A stretch of 34,095 nt of DNA from Sphingomonadaceae bacterium (GCA_947442095.1 CANEVG010000003.1:1-34095); one strand, 5' to 3'; shown: positions 1 to 8,277, counted from the first letter of the stretch. The notes: a model not told the origin generated them from the letters alone. Program-made: numbers and translations.

Positions 1-1443
1 CCTAGCACTACTTTGGCAGATTGTTCATTATGGTCCTGTCGATGATTTTGTCGCAGTGCGGGCATCGGCTTGGTGGTGGTCGTGCGAAGATGTCAAGAAT
101 GGCTTGCCTGATCGCTGGCATGGTCGGCTGTGGCGGCGGCCCCCCGACTCTTTTTTTTCCGTCCCGCTGCTTTGAGGCGGCGAGATTGGAGGAAGGCGAA
201 GGCGATCATCGCCATCAGGCAATGTCGGTGCAATCCTCTCCATGACCTGCCTTCGAAGTGATCCAGCCCAAGTTCTTCCTTGAGCTGCTGGTGCGCCTGC
301 TCGCAAATCCATCTCGCCTTGATCGCGGCGGCAAGTGTCTTGAGTGTGGCATCGGCAGGCAGGTTCGAGAGGTAATATTTCTGCTCTCCGGTTTTGCGGC
401 GTTCGCCAACCAGCCAGACTTCCTCTTCGCCGGGCATGGCCTGGACCCGGCCGTCGCTCATCCGGTGTCGGTGGCCATCTGCGACCCGGACACGGCAGGC
501 AGCAAATCGGCAGGTCAGCTTGCCTTTGGTCCCGCGCCGCCAACTGATCGTTTTCCATTTCGCCTCGGCAAGCATTGTTTCGGCAGAGACTGCAACGCCG
601 TCGGGCACATGATATTTGCGGCGCCTTCCTGTCGCTGCTTCGGGGAATATCAGTCCGATATCTGCCCGATACACATTCTGGCGCCGTGATATGCCGACAG
701 CCCATAGCAGGCCACGTTTGCTCAAGGCCTGGCGGAACGGCCCGCTCGATCCATAGCCGGCATCGGCCAGTACACAGCCAAAGCGGGCGCCAGCGGAGAT
801 GACGCGGTCAATCTCCTCGATAGCAATCTCCGGCTTTGTCAGGGCAACCTGCCGCTCATGCGGGACCCTCGCCCGCTCCATACGTTCGACATCACCCGTC
901 CAGTTCTCCGGCAAGAACAGGCGTAGACCAACCATGACCGGTACCTCGCGAGATGCCAGGGTCACCGAGACAAGGGATTGGCAATTGGAAGTCTTGCCTA
1001 GCGAAGATGCATACTGCGGTGCCACGCCAACCGAATGGCTGCCCTTCTTCGGCAGAGCTGTGTCGTCGATTACAAGAAAGCCGTTCTCATCGCCTACCAA
1101 GCGGTCGGCCTCCTGCAGGAGAATAGTCTCGAGCGGGGCGCTATCCCAAACCCCTTCGGCTACGAAATGATGAAGTTGGTCGTAGCCAAACTCGCCGTCA
1201 CGAGCCGCCATCGGTTGCACGCTCTTGCGATCACCCGGACCGATCAGTCCGGCGATGTACGCCGGGCAAAGCCTCATCCTGGACTTGTGCCGCAAAGCCG
1301 CCAGAAATGGCGCAAGCCAAACCTCCAGATCGCCCCGCCAGTACTCTGCCATCGCCAGCCTCCCATAAAGCTGGCTCCCCATGAATCACCAAAATAGCTC
1401 CTTGGGAATCGGAAAATTACACTTCTGCCAAAGTAGTGCTAGG
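1..1443 (-). mobile_element. IS701-like insertion sequence, complete or nearly so, abutting the left window edge
   Basis: Perfect 20-bp terminal inverted repeats: cctagcactactttggcaga (1-20) and tctgccaaagtagtgctagg (1424-1443), flanking a DDE transposase ORF. The outer CTAG (2-5, 1439-1442) may be a palindromic target duplication rather than part of the IR. Confidence 0.9.
93..1382 (-). CDS. IS701 family DDE transposase (zero-frame product, 429 aa)
   Basis: DDE endonuclease-like sequence (FLVIDDTALPKKGSHSVGVAPQY, VLADAGYGSS, RWICEQAHQQLKEELGLDHFEGRSWRGLHRH) inside matched inverted repeats. Confidence 0.88.
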   Translation of the reverse strand: MGSQLYGRLAMAEYWRGDLEVWLAPFLAALRHKSRMRLCPAYIAGLIGPGDRKSVQPMAARDGEFGYDQLHHFVAEGVWDSAPLETILLQEADRLVGDENGFLVIDDTALPKKGSHSVGVAPQYASSLGKTSNCQSLVSVTLASREVPVMVGLRLFLPENWTGDVERMERARVPHERQVALTKPEIAIEEIDRVISAGARFGCVLADAGYGSSGPFRQALSKRGLLWAVGISRRQNVYRADIGLIFPEAATGRRRKYHVPDGVAVSAETMLAEAKWKTISWRRGTKGKLTCRFAACRVRVADGHRHRMSDGRVQAMPGEEEVWLVGERRKTGEQKYYLSNLPADATLKTLAAAIKARWICEQAHQQLKEELGLDHFEGRSWRGLHRHCLMAMIAFAFLQSRRLKAAGRKKKSRGAAATADHASDQASHS

Positions 1444-1494
1444 ATAAAACATCTAAGCTAATTCATTGATTTCCCCTTTGGGGATCTCCGATTT

Positions 1495-2541
1495 TTAGCG
1501 CACAGAAGGCAATTCCGCCAGCAAGCGGGCCACTTGTTCACGCATTCCAGGCTTGTTCACGAGTCTCTCGTATAGCACTCTTGCTATGGCATGGTTTCCT
1601 AGCCTCGTCTCAGCTTCGGCCTCCAGCAAAAGTGCGGCGGTGAAATCACGCTTGAAGTCCATTGGCATGGCCTGAAGCGACGTGCGCGCTTCGGCCCAGC
1701 GCCCACGCATGGCATCCAGCCGCGCTGCGGAAAAGCGCAGCAGCGGAAATTTGGGATGCTTGGCCAGCGCGATTTTGAGCGCCTTCTGCGCTTCATCCAG
1801 CCGGCCCAGATCAAGCAGCAGCCCCGCGGCATTTGCGAAAGGTACCGCAAAATCCGGATAGGTCCTGGCCGCAATCTGATAGGGTTCCAGCGCGCCCGCA
1901 AGGTCGCTTTTGGCAATCCTGCTTTCTCCTTGCAGGAGCAAGGCCTCATAATTGTGCGGATCGGCCTGCAGCGCTGCTGCGACATGCGCGTCAGCCGCTT
2001 CCCAATTTCCCTGCAAGGCCAGCAAGCGGCCCGCTCGTGCATGCAGATCAGCAGACCGTGGATAGAGGACGAGGGCAGCGTCAGCAATCTCCGCCGCCTT
2101 TTCGGCCTTGCCCTCCTCCATCGCCGCCCAAACCAGCAACCAAGCATGCCGATCTGGCGGGGGCCGCGTTCCGTTATACTGCTTGATCAGGCTATGCGCA
2201 CTGCGGGTCGCGCCTTGCAGGATCATCGATTGCGCGCGCATCGCGATCCATTCGCTGGTTTCGCCGCTGAACGATCGCCACTCATTGAGCTGGTATTCGG
2301 CCGCATAGCCATCGCCCAGTTCCAGCGCCACGCGTGCGCGCCCTTTGGTGGTTGCAGCGGATGGTCCTGCGGTATCCTGGATTTCGATCAGCTTGCTCCG
2401 CGCATCGCGGAAGCGATGTTCGGTCAGAGCCTGTTCGGCCTGGTTCTGTTCGGCGCGTATCGCATCGGCAGTGGGCCCCGTGTCGCAGCCGCCCAGCAGG
2501 ACAAGCAAGAGCAGCAGAGACGAGATGCGTTTGAATGCCAT
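1495..2541 (-). CDS. TPR-repeat lipoprotein
   Basis: Signal peptide with lipobox (LLLLLVLLGGC) followed by TPR-like repeats (NWEAADAHVAAALQADPHNYEALLLQGES, GRLDEAQKALKIALAKHPKF). ATG at 2541 preferred over TTG at 2547. Confidence 0.75.
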   Translation of the reverse strand: MAFKRISSLLLLLVLLGGCDTGPTADAIRAEQNQAEQALTEHRFRDARSKLIEIQDTAGPSAATTKGRARVALELGDGYAAEYQLNEWRSFSGETSEWIAMRAQSMILQGATRSAHSLIKQYNGTRPPPDRHAWLLVWAAMEEGKAEKAAEIADAALVLYPRSADLHARAGRLLALQGNWEAADAHVAAALQADPHNYEALLLQGESRIAKSDLAGALEPYQIAARTYPDFAVPFANAAGLLLDLGRLDEAQKALKIALAKHPKFPLLRFSAARLDAMRGRWAEARTSLQAMPMDFKRDFTAALLLEAEAETRLGNHAIARVLYERLVNKPGMREQVARLLAELPSVR

Positions 2542-2589
2542 CAGCAACGCCCATACCGAGAAAATCTTACCGAGCGCTTTTCACAACAA

Positions 2590-2617
2590 GAAAAGGGGGC
2601 CTCGCACCCCCCTTTTC
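2590..2617 (-). terminator. Rho-independent-type hairpin downstream of the PEP-CTERM gene
   Basis: GAAAAGGGGG-N8-CCCCCTTTTC: 10-bp stem, 8-nt loop, then TTGTTGTG on the minus strand; lies between the 2646 stop and the 2541 start. Confidence 0.6.
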
Positions 2618-2645
2618 CCTGGTGTTAAAAGCTGGATCGCAAGCC

Positions 2646-3407
2646 TTACTCGGGCTTGCGGCCGTTCTTGACCTTCCAGCGTCTGCGACCCCAGATTGCC
2701 GCAGCTGTGCCCAGCCCAAAGAGGCCCAGCATACCCGGCTCTGGCACCTCGGTACCGCCGGAAGTCGAGGAAGAACCACCGCTGGACGAGCCGCCAGAGG
2801 TCGAGCTGGTCGACGTGGTGCTGCCGCCCGAGGTGGAGGTGGTCGAACCGCCGCTTGAAGTCGAAGTGGAACCGCCACCCGAGGTCGAGGTGGAGCCGCC
2901 CGAGGTCGATGAGGAACCGCCGCCCGAAGTCGTCGAGGAGCTGCCGCCCGAGGTCGATGAGGACGAGCCGCCCTTCTTGGAGTCGCCGCCCTTCTTCGAT
3001 CCCTTCTTCGAATCGCCGCCGCTGCTGCTGCTGGATGATCCGTAGTGATCGTCACCGCCGCTGCTGGTGCTGGAGCCACCCTTCTTGGAGTCGCCGCCCT
3101 TTTTGGAATCGCCACCGCTGGTGCTGCTCGACGATCCATAGTGATCGTCGCCGCCGCTGCTGCTGGACGAACCCTTCTTGGAAGACCCCTTCTTGGAATC
3201 GCCGCCCTTCTTGCTGCTGCTCAGGTTGGCTGCAATGTCGCTCTCGAACAGGCTGCTGAAACCATCGCCAAGGCCGTGATCATTGATCGATGACGCAGTG
3301 CTGGTCTGGGGCAGTTCGACAGCGTGTGCGGGAGCCGCAATGCCACTGACGGACATCGCCAATGCAGCGCCAAGAAATGACGTGTCTTTGATGCTCTGTT
3401 TCTTCAA
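2646..3407 (-). CDS. PEP-CTERM sorting domain protein with Ser/Gly/Lys/Thr-rich low-complexity region
   Basis: N-terminal signal peptide (MKKQSIKDTSFLGAALAMSVSGIAAPAHA), repetitive SKKGGDSKKG / GGDDHYGSSSS region, C-terminal VPEPGMLGLFGLGTAAAIWGRRR (PEP motif + TM + Arg cluster). TTG start preceded by AAGGAG. Confidence 0.88.
   Translation of the reverse strand: MKKQSIKDTSFLGAALAMSVSGIAAPAHAVELPQTSTASSINDHGLGDGFSSLFESDIAANLSSSKKGGDSKKGSSKKGSSSSSGGDDHYGSSSSTSGGDSKKGGDSKKGGSSTSSGGDDHYGSSSSSSGGDSKKGSKKGGDSKKGGSSSSTSGGSSSTTSGGGSSSTSGGSTSTSGGGSTSTSSGGSTTSTSGGSTTSTSSTSGGSSSGGSSSTSGGTEVPEPGMLGLFGLGTAAAIWGRRRWKVKNGRKPE
2758..3221. repeat. Degenerate in-frame repeats within the PEP-CTERM gene
   Basis: Repeated SKKGG(D) units and two near-identical GGDDHYGSSSS-encoding blocks (about 3034-3060 and 3130-3155, ~96 bp apart), then GGSTSTSGGG-type repeats. 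Confidence 0.75.
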
Positions 3408-3544
3408 TTTATAAACTCCTTAAGATTAGTTAACATCAATCACAAATTTATTGAGGCTAGATTGAATACAAACTACCTCGTGTCGAATGGGAAAGTGCCA
3501 CTGTCCCAAATTAAAGCGGCAGCGGTCTAAATCGTTAACAGTGC

Positions 3545-5935
3545 CTAGGCCGCAATTCTGTGGGCGAACCGAAACAGATCGCGATGGTTCTCGGGGACCT
3601 GATTGTGTTCCTGATCGGAGATACCCATTGCTGCGTGCGATTCAAACGCCAGCGTGTCGTGGAACCATGGCATTGTATAAGTGAAGTAAAGCATCGGGCG
3701 TCCATGCGATGCAGCGCATGGCATGCCGCCGTGATAGGTGCGATAGTCTAGAACCAGCGCACTTCCTGCTCGGGTGTAAGCAATGTGAGGATCGCCAGAC
3801 CAGCCTTCACTTCGCGCAGTGCGGTGCGTTCCTTCCCAGAACTGGGTTCCGCCTGCTTCTTCATCCAGGTCGATAAGGGGGATGAGAATGGTGGTGGCAT
3901 AGCACGGCACATTGGCGTTGCCCGCGTCGCTGTGAAACAGCAGCGGATGTTCGCGGTGAACGTGCTGCATCCGCGCGCCTTCATAGGTCGTTACCGAACC
4001 GAAGGCGTGCAGCACCGGCTTTTCGCCCATGACTCGCGTCAGCGTGTCAAGCAGAACGGAATTGGCATAGACCGAAGGATTGTTGAACGGCGCTTGTAGC
4101 CGCACGGGAATGGTAAAGCGCTTGTCGCCGACATTGTTGGGCTTGCCCAGTTCCGAGGTATGCCAATCGCGCACCCTGATTTGCAATGCCTCGCGCAGCT
4201 CGACCACGACATCGGGGTGAAGCAGATCTTCAATCAGCACTGCGCCGCGCTCGTTGAGCAGATCCGCAGCCTTGGCGGCAACGTTCTGTTCGAGGCTCGA
4301 TACGGTCAGATGCGCATACTTGGTCGTGGTGGTTGCCGCAGCCTCCGGCTCCTCCTCGAACAGATTGGCAATCATGCGCTGGGCCGGGAGAAATTGCGGA
4401 TTAAGCTTAGCGGCAGCGCGCATCACGGCTTCTGCCTTGGCAGCATCGCCCAAATGATAGATTGCCAGCGCTTTTTCATACAAGCGCGGCGCATTTTCGC
4501 CGAATTCACCGATGGTATGTTCGATCAGTTGCAACGCCTGCACGTGATAGCCAAGCCGCAAAAGCATCTGCGCAATGCCGCAGTCAAAAATGACATCCGA
4601 GCCGTCGGGCAAATAGGCACGAAAGGCCTCCATGAAGGTCTCGTACAATTGCTCTCGGTCGATCTCTTCTTCACCCTGTTCGATATTGAACAAGATCGGC
4701 CGGATGCATGCCGCAGCAACATCGGGATCAAACTTCGAGAAACGGATCAGGGCCATAATCTGCCGGATCGACATCCCTCCAACGTTGCCCTCGATCATCT
4801 CGATGATTTCGTGCGCATCGTAAGGATTGAAGTCCTTGAGCAAGGTGAGCGCGGTTTCGCGCGTGCGCGACAAAGTCAGCTCCTGCCAACGCTGCTTTCC
4901 GGGCAGTGAAAGCAGGTTGCAACTGAAATTGGCGTCCTTGTGGCGCTGGGATTGCATGGCGCCGCCGTATGCGCCGAACAGTTCTCCAAAGAGATGCATG
5001 TTTGTGTAGTGGGCAAAATAGGTGTCGAATATGAGCGGGCTTCGCAACTGGAACTCGGCCGGGTCCGAATAAGCAAGGTCGCCTGTCAGCAGCAGCAGCG
5101 GCGTATCGCGCTCAAGGAACCTTTCCACGAATTCGAGAGAAATCTGCGGCACGACGACATGAAAATCGCCGGGCTTCTCGGCATAGCGGCGCAATGCTGC
5201 GTCGATCAGCGGATGCCCGGTTGGATCGCCCGTGATCGGCCGACTCTCGAACCGTTCGGTCACGCTTTCGAACGAGGTGATCGGCATTTTCAGGAAGTCA
5301 CGCGATGTGGACTGCGTCTCCATGTAGACTTGCTCGATCTCGTGATTGCATACGCGAACCATGTTTGATGCGATCGAATCAAACAGATAGTTCGCGATGA
5401 TAATCACCGGGCGATCGGCCAGATCTTGGGGCTTCAAATCGCCTTTTTCAGTGCGGATCACGGGATCGGCTTCAATCAGAAGCTCCGCAAACTCCAGCAC
5501 ACCGCTTTCAACCAAAGGTGAAAAGCGTTCCTTCTTCTTCCAGCCCTCGATGTTCTTGGCTGAACCGTCTGTCAGAAGATACGTGAATTCGGGGCAATCA
5601 TCGCTGCCTGCAAAGTGATAGTTGAACAGGCGATTGAGAAACTGCCAGGCAAACCGTCCACTGCCCCCGCCAAGCTCGATGATCAGGGGCGGCTGGCTGT
5701 TGCCTTCGGCAACCAGTTCCTTGAAAAAAGACGCGACAATCGAGGCATACGTGTCAGCGCAGAAAGCATTGGACGTACTGCGCTGCGGCACGATCTTGTT
5801 CGACCATGCCTCTGGCCCGGCTTCTGTGTAAAAACGATGGAGAAGTGACCAGACGATAGACTGATCAAACCGAATCATCTCCTGAATTATCGGCATAGAT
5901 AGAGCTTTCGAGTGCTTCCACGTGAGGTTCGCCAT
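3545..5935 (-). CDS. Multidomain protein: N-terminal SAM-dependent methyltransferase (MidA-like), TPR-like linker, C-terminal phytanoyl-CoA dioxygenase (PhyH)-like domain
   Basis: Glycine-rich SAM motif LIIELGGGSGRFAWQFL and ANYLFDS (cf. ANEFFD of MidA/NDUFAF7-like enzymes); TPR-like ALAIYHLGDAAKAEAVMRAAAKLNPQFLPAQRM; HSD (3926-3934) and distal TYHGG/RP motifs of Fe(II)/2OG dioxygenases. ORF open to 6070, but the first 45 residues look non-native; start uncertain (5935 or later). Confidence 0.75.
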   Translation of the reverse strand: MANLTWKHSKALSMPIIQEMIRFDQSIVWSLLHRFYTEAGPEAWSNKIVPQRSTSNAFCADTYASIVASFFKELVAEGNSQPPLIIELGGGSGRFAWQFLNRLFNYHFAGSDDCPEFTYLLTDGSAKNIEGWKKKERFSPLVESGVLEFAELLIEADPVIRTEKGDLKPQDLADRPVIIIANYLFDSIASNMVRVCNHEIEQVYMETQSTSRDFLKMPITSFESVTERFESRPITGDPTGHPLIDAALRRYAEKPGDFHVVVPQISLEFVERFLERDTPLLLLTGDLAYSDPAEFQLRSPLIFDTYFAHYTNMHLFGELFGAYGGAMQSQRHKDANFSCNLLSLPGKQRWQELTLSRTRETALTLLKDFNPYDAHEIIEMIEGNVGGMSIRQIMALIRFSKFDPDVAAACIRPILFNIEQGEEEIDREQLYETFMEAFRAYLPDGSDVIFDCGIAQMLLRLGYHVQALQLIEHTIGEFGENAPRLYEKALAIYHLGDAAKAEAVMRAAAKLNPQFLPAQRMIANLFEEEPEAAATTTTKYAHLTVSSLEQNVAAKAADLLNERGAVLIEDLLHPDVVVELREALQIRVRDWHTSELGKPNNVGDKRFTIPVRLQAPFNNPSVYANSVLLDTLTRVMGEKPVLHAFGSVTTYEGARMQHVHREHPLLFHSDAGNANVPCYATTILIPLIDLDEEAGGTQFWEGTHRTARSEGWSGDPHIAYTRAGSALVLDYRTYHGGMPCAASHGRPMLYFTYTMPWFHDTLAFESHAAMGISDQEHNQVPENHRDLFRFAHRIAA

Positions 5936-6794
5936 GAACTCCGAGCAGAGCCCATATGGATGAGGGGCTAAAACTAGGGGAATATGGTAAACAATCCGCA
6001 AACCAGTTCCGACTGCGGGCTTGCGAACACGATGCTGCCACCAGCTTTCAGGCGAGTGGTGGTGGTGCATTGCCGGTTGAATTGACGCGTCGGAAGCGCT
6101 GTGTCCGCCCTAAGCTGTCGAGACCCATCTCCGGTACGGTGCGCCATGAGCTATCGCCGCGCTGCGGCGCTTGCCGGCGCAACGCTGGCCCACGCGCAAA
6201 CCCGGCCCCCCAATAGATGCTCGGACCACCGCTGCCACCGGCGCGCCCCCAGCCGAGAATGCGGTGTGAAGCGCAACTGCGCCAAGGTCTTTAAGGTCTA
6301 AAAGCCGGTGTTCCTATCCGCCCGATGAATTCAGGGCCGGAATCGGCACAGTGACAAAACCATGTAAAATGCGCCCGTCGGTCCAGCCGATTCATGCCCG
6401 CGTTTAGAAACGTGCCAGGATGTTGTTCAGAAACGGGTTTGGGATGCGCTGTTGCCGGACCGCTTGATCGAATGGGATTGGCGGGTTCCGGTAGGAGCGG
6501 CCCTTCGCGCTCACGCAAGGGAACGGCGAAAATTGGATCGCAACCTGCTTGTTAGCAACCGGCACCAAAGGTGCCATAGTTGGGGGGGTGATGAACGACG
6601 GGTTTTGCATTCCCACGGCAAAGCCGCGAACGGCGGCAATGCCGACGAAACCAAGGCTAGCAGTCGATCCGTCAGTGTACTGGCCAAAGCCTGATGAAAA
6701 CGCCGCCCGGAAAGCGTCTTCAACGGCGTGCTACCTAGAATGCTACCTAAGGGAGAATGGCAGATCGCCGTCCTGCAATCTTGCGGATGCAAGT

Positions 6795-6814
6795 TTTTGA
6801 TAATATTATCAAAA
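6795..6814. repeat. Perfect 20-bp palindrome just 3' of tRNA-Lys, possible terminator
   Basis: TTTTGATAATATTATCAAAA is self-complementary and begins 2 bp past the tRNA 3' CCA. Confidence 0.6.
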
Positions 6815-6815
6815 G

Positions 6816-6891
6816 TGGTGAGCCCTGCTGGGTTCGAACCAGCGACCTACTGATTAAAAGTCAGTTGCTCTACCGACTGAGCTAAGGGCCC
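6816..6891 (-). tRNA. tRNA-Lys (anticodon TTT), CCA encoded
   Basis: GGGCCCTTAGCTCAGTCGGTAGAGCAACTGACTTTTAATCAGTAGGTCGCTGGTTCGAACCCAGCAGGGCTCACCA: cloverleaf arms pair, anticodon loop CTTTTAA, GGTTCGAACC T-arm. Confidence 0.97.
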
Positions 6892-6910
6892 ACACGCAAT
6901 CGGGATGCGG

Positions 6911-7405
6911 TCACCTAGGGGCGGGGACCTGCCGGGTCAAGCGGGCGTGGAGGTGGCGAATGGTGCAGCCGGTGCCGGGATCGCGCCATTGCGGGGCGAT
7001 GGCCGAGGTTGGGCCAAGCACGAACGGACGCTCACGGAAAGCGGGGTGCGGTATGGTGAGGGCGGCGCTGCGCCATAAGCCGCCACTCCACAACACCACA
7101 TCGAGATCGAGCGTGCGGGCACCCCAGCGGGCACCGCGGCGCACGCGGCCGAAGCGGGTCTCGATCTGCTTCAGCAGCGCGAGGAGCGCGGGCGGGCCAA
7201 GCGACGTGGCAATACGGACGGCGGCGTTGGCATAGCGGCGGCGCGACGGGCCGAGGGGGGCGCTGGCGGTGATCGGTGAGGCGGCGTCGATCTTGAGCCC
7301 TTCGTCGGCCATCGCTGCAAGCGCTGCGCGCAGCACAGCAGGCGGCAGACCGTGGCGCGGATGGCGCACGTTAGAGCCGAGCGCGATAATGTAACGCTGG
7401 GACAC
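6911..7405 (-). CDS. folK: 2-amino-4-hydroxy-6-hydroxymethyldihydropteridine diphosphokinase
   Basis: IIALGSNVRHPRHG, FGRVRRGARWGARTLDLDVVLW, IPHPAFRERPFVLGP: HPPK signature. Confidence 0.9.
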   Translation of the reverse strand: MSQRYIIALGSNVRHPRHGLPPAVLRAALAAMADEGLKIDAASPITASAPLGPSRRRYANAAVRIATSLGPPALLALLKQIETRFGRVRRGARWGARTLDLDVVLWSGGLWRSAALTIPHPAFRERPFVLGPTSAIAPQWRDPGTGCTIRHLHARLTRQVPAPR

Positions 7406-7410
7406 TTGCC

Positions 7411-8277
7411 CTAGATGTCTTGGGCAAGCAGGGCGTATAACTCGGGCCGGCGATCGCGAAAAAAGCCCATTCCGGCGCGGTGGCGCGCGGCTTCGACAAG
7501 GTCGAGCGTCGCAACGAGCACACCGGTCTCATCCGCGCCGTAGTCCGCCAGGAAATCGCCCCACTGATCTGCGATGAAGCTGTGGCCATAGAAGCGCTGC
7601 AGCGGCGTGCCCTGAACGCTCTCGCTGCCGATGCGGTTGGCGGCGACCACGGGCATGCAGTTCGACACGGCATGGCCGAGCATCGCGCGGCGCCAGACGC
7701 GGCTGGTCTCGAGGTCAGGGTCGTATGGCTCGCTGCCGATGGCCGTGGGATAGAACAGCACTTCCGCGCCCATCAAGGCCATCGCGCGCGCGCATTCCGG
7801 ATACCACTGATCCCAACACACGCCCACGCCAATGCGTGTGCCCATCACATTCCACACCTTGAACCCCGTGTTGCCGGGGCGAAAATAGTACTTTTCCTCA
7901 TAGCCCGGGCCGTCCGGGATGTGGCTCTTGCGATAGGTGCCCATGATCTCGCCGTCAGGGCCAATCATCGCCAGCGTGTTGTAGAAATGCGGTCCATCAC
8001 GCTCAAAGAAGCTGGTGGGGATGGCGATGCCGAGGCGTTTTGCGAGTGCCTGCATCGCCTTGACCGAAGGATCTTCCGCAAGCGGATGCGCGAGGGCGAA
8101 GAGCGCCTCGTCCTCGACAGTGCAGAAATAAGGCCCGGCAAAAAGCTCGGGCGGAAGCACGATCTGCGCGCCCGCCTGTGCCGCCTGCTCGACCAGCGCG
8201 GCGACGGCATCGATGTTGGTCTGCGGATCAGGCGCATGGAGCGCCAGCTGCAGTGCAGCTACGGTGAGCTTGGTCAT
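7411..8277 (-). CDS. aguB: N-carbamoylputrescine amidase (nitrilase superfamily)
   Basis: Carbon-nitrogen hydrolase E-K-C motifs (LPPELFAGPYFC, YRKSHIPDGPGYEEKYYFRPGNTGFKVW, GVGVCWDQWYPECARAMALMGAEVLFYPTAIGSEP). Confidence 0.9.
   Translation of the reverse strand: MTKLTVAALQLALHAPDPQTNIDAVAALVEQAAQAGAQIVLPPELFAGPYFCTVEDEALFALAHPLAEDPSVKAMQALAKRLGIAIPTSFFERDGPHFYNTLAMIGPDGEIMGTYRKSHIPDGPGYEEKYYFRPGNTGFKVWNVMGTRIGVGVCWDQWYPECARAMALMGAEVLFYPTAIGSEPYDPDLETSRVWRRAMLGHAVSNCMPVVAANRIGSESVQGTPLQRFYGHSFIADQWGDFLADYGADETGVLVATLDLVEAARHRAGMGFFRDRRPELYALLAQDI

Noticed and set aside
28-705. 225-aa minus-strand ORF as the frameshifted partner of the transposase
   Set aside because: This is the -1 frame after A8 (ESGGRRHSRPCQ...); it is not protein-like, unlike the +1 frame ending in the IR.
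2567-3139. 190-aa Ala/Pro/Arg-rich minus ORF and 2656-3045 plus-strand Glu/Pro-rich ORF
   Set aside because: Alternate frames of the repetitive PEP-CTERM coding region.
2758-3221. CRISPR array
   Set aside because: Repeats are in-frame coding repeats of a low-complexity protein, not regular repeat-spacer units; no cas genes in the window.
3408-3544. Sigma-54-like promoter (minus-strand TGGCAC near 3500) upstream of the PEP-CTERM gene
   Set aside because: A TGGCAC -24-like element is present but no matching TTGCA/GC -12 element at the right spacing.
6000-6070. Upstream start MHHHHSPESWWQHRVRKPAV for the fusion protein
   Set aside because: His-rich leader looks like read-through of upstream sequence; later ATGs (5935, 5896) are more plausible.
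6759-6890. Short plus-strand ORF MADRRPAILRMQVFDNIIKSGEPCWVRTSDLLIKSQLLYRLS
   Set aside because: Runs antisense through the tRNA-Lys gene, a common spurious ORF.
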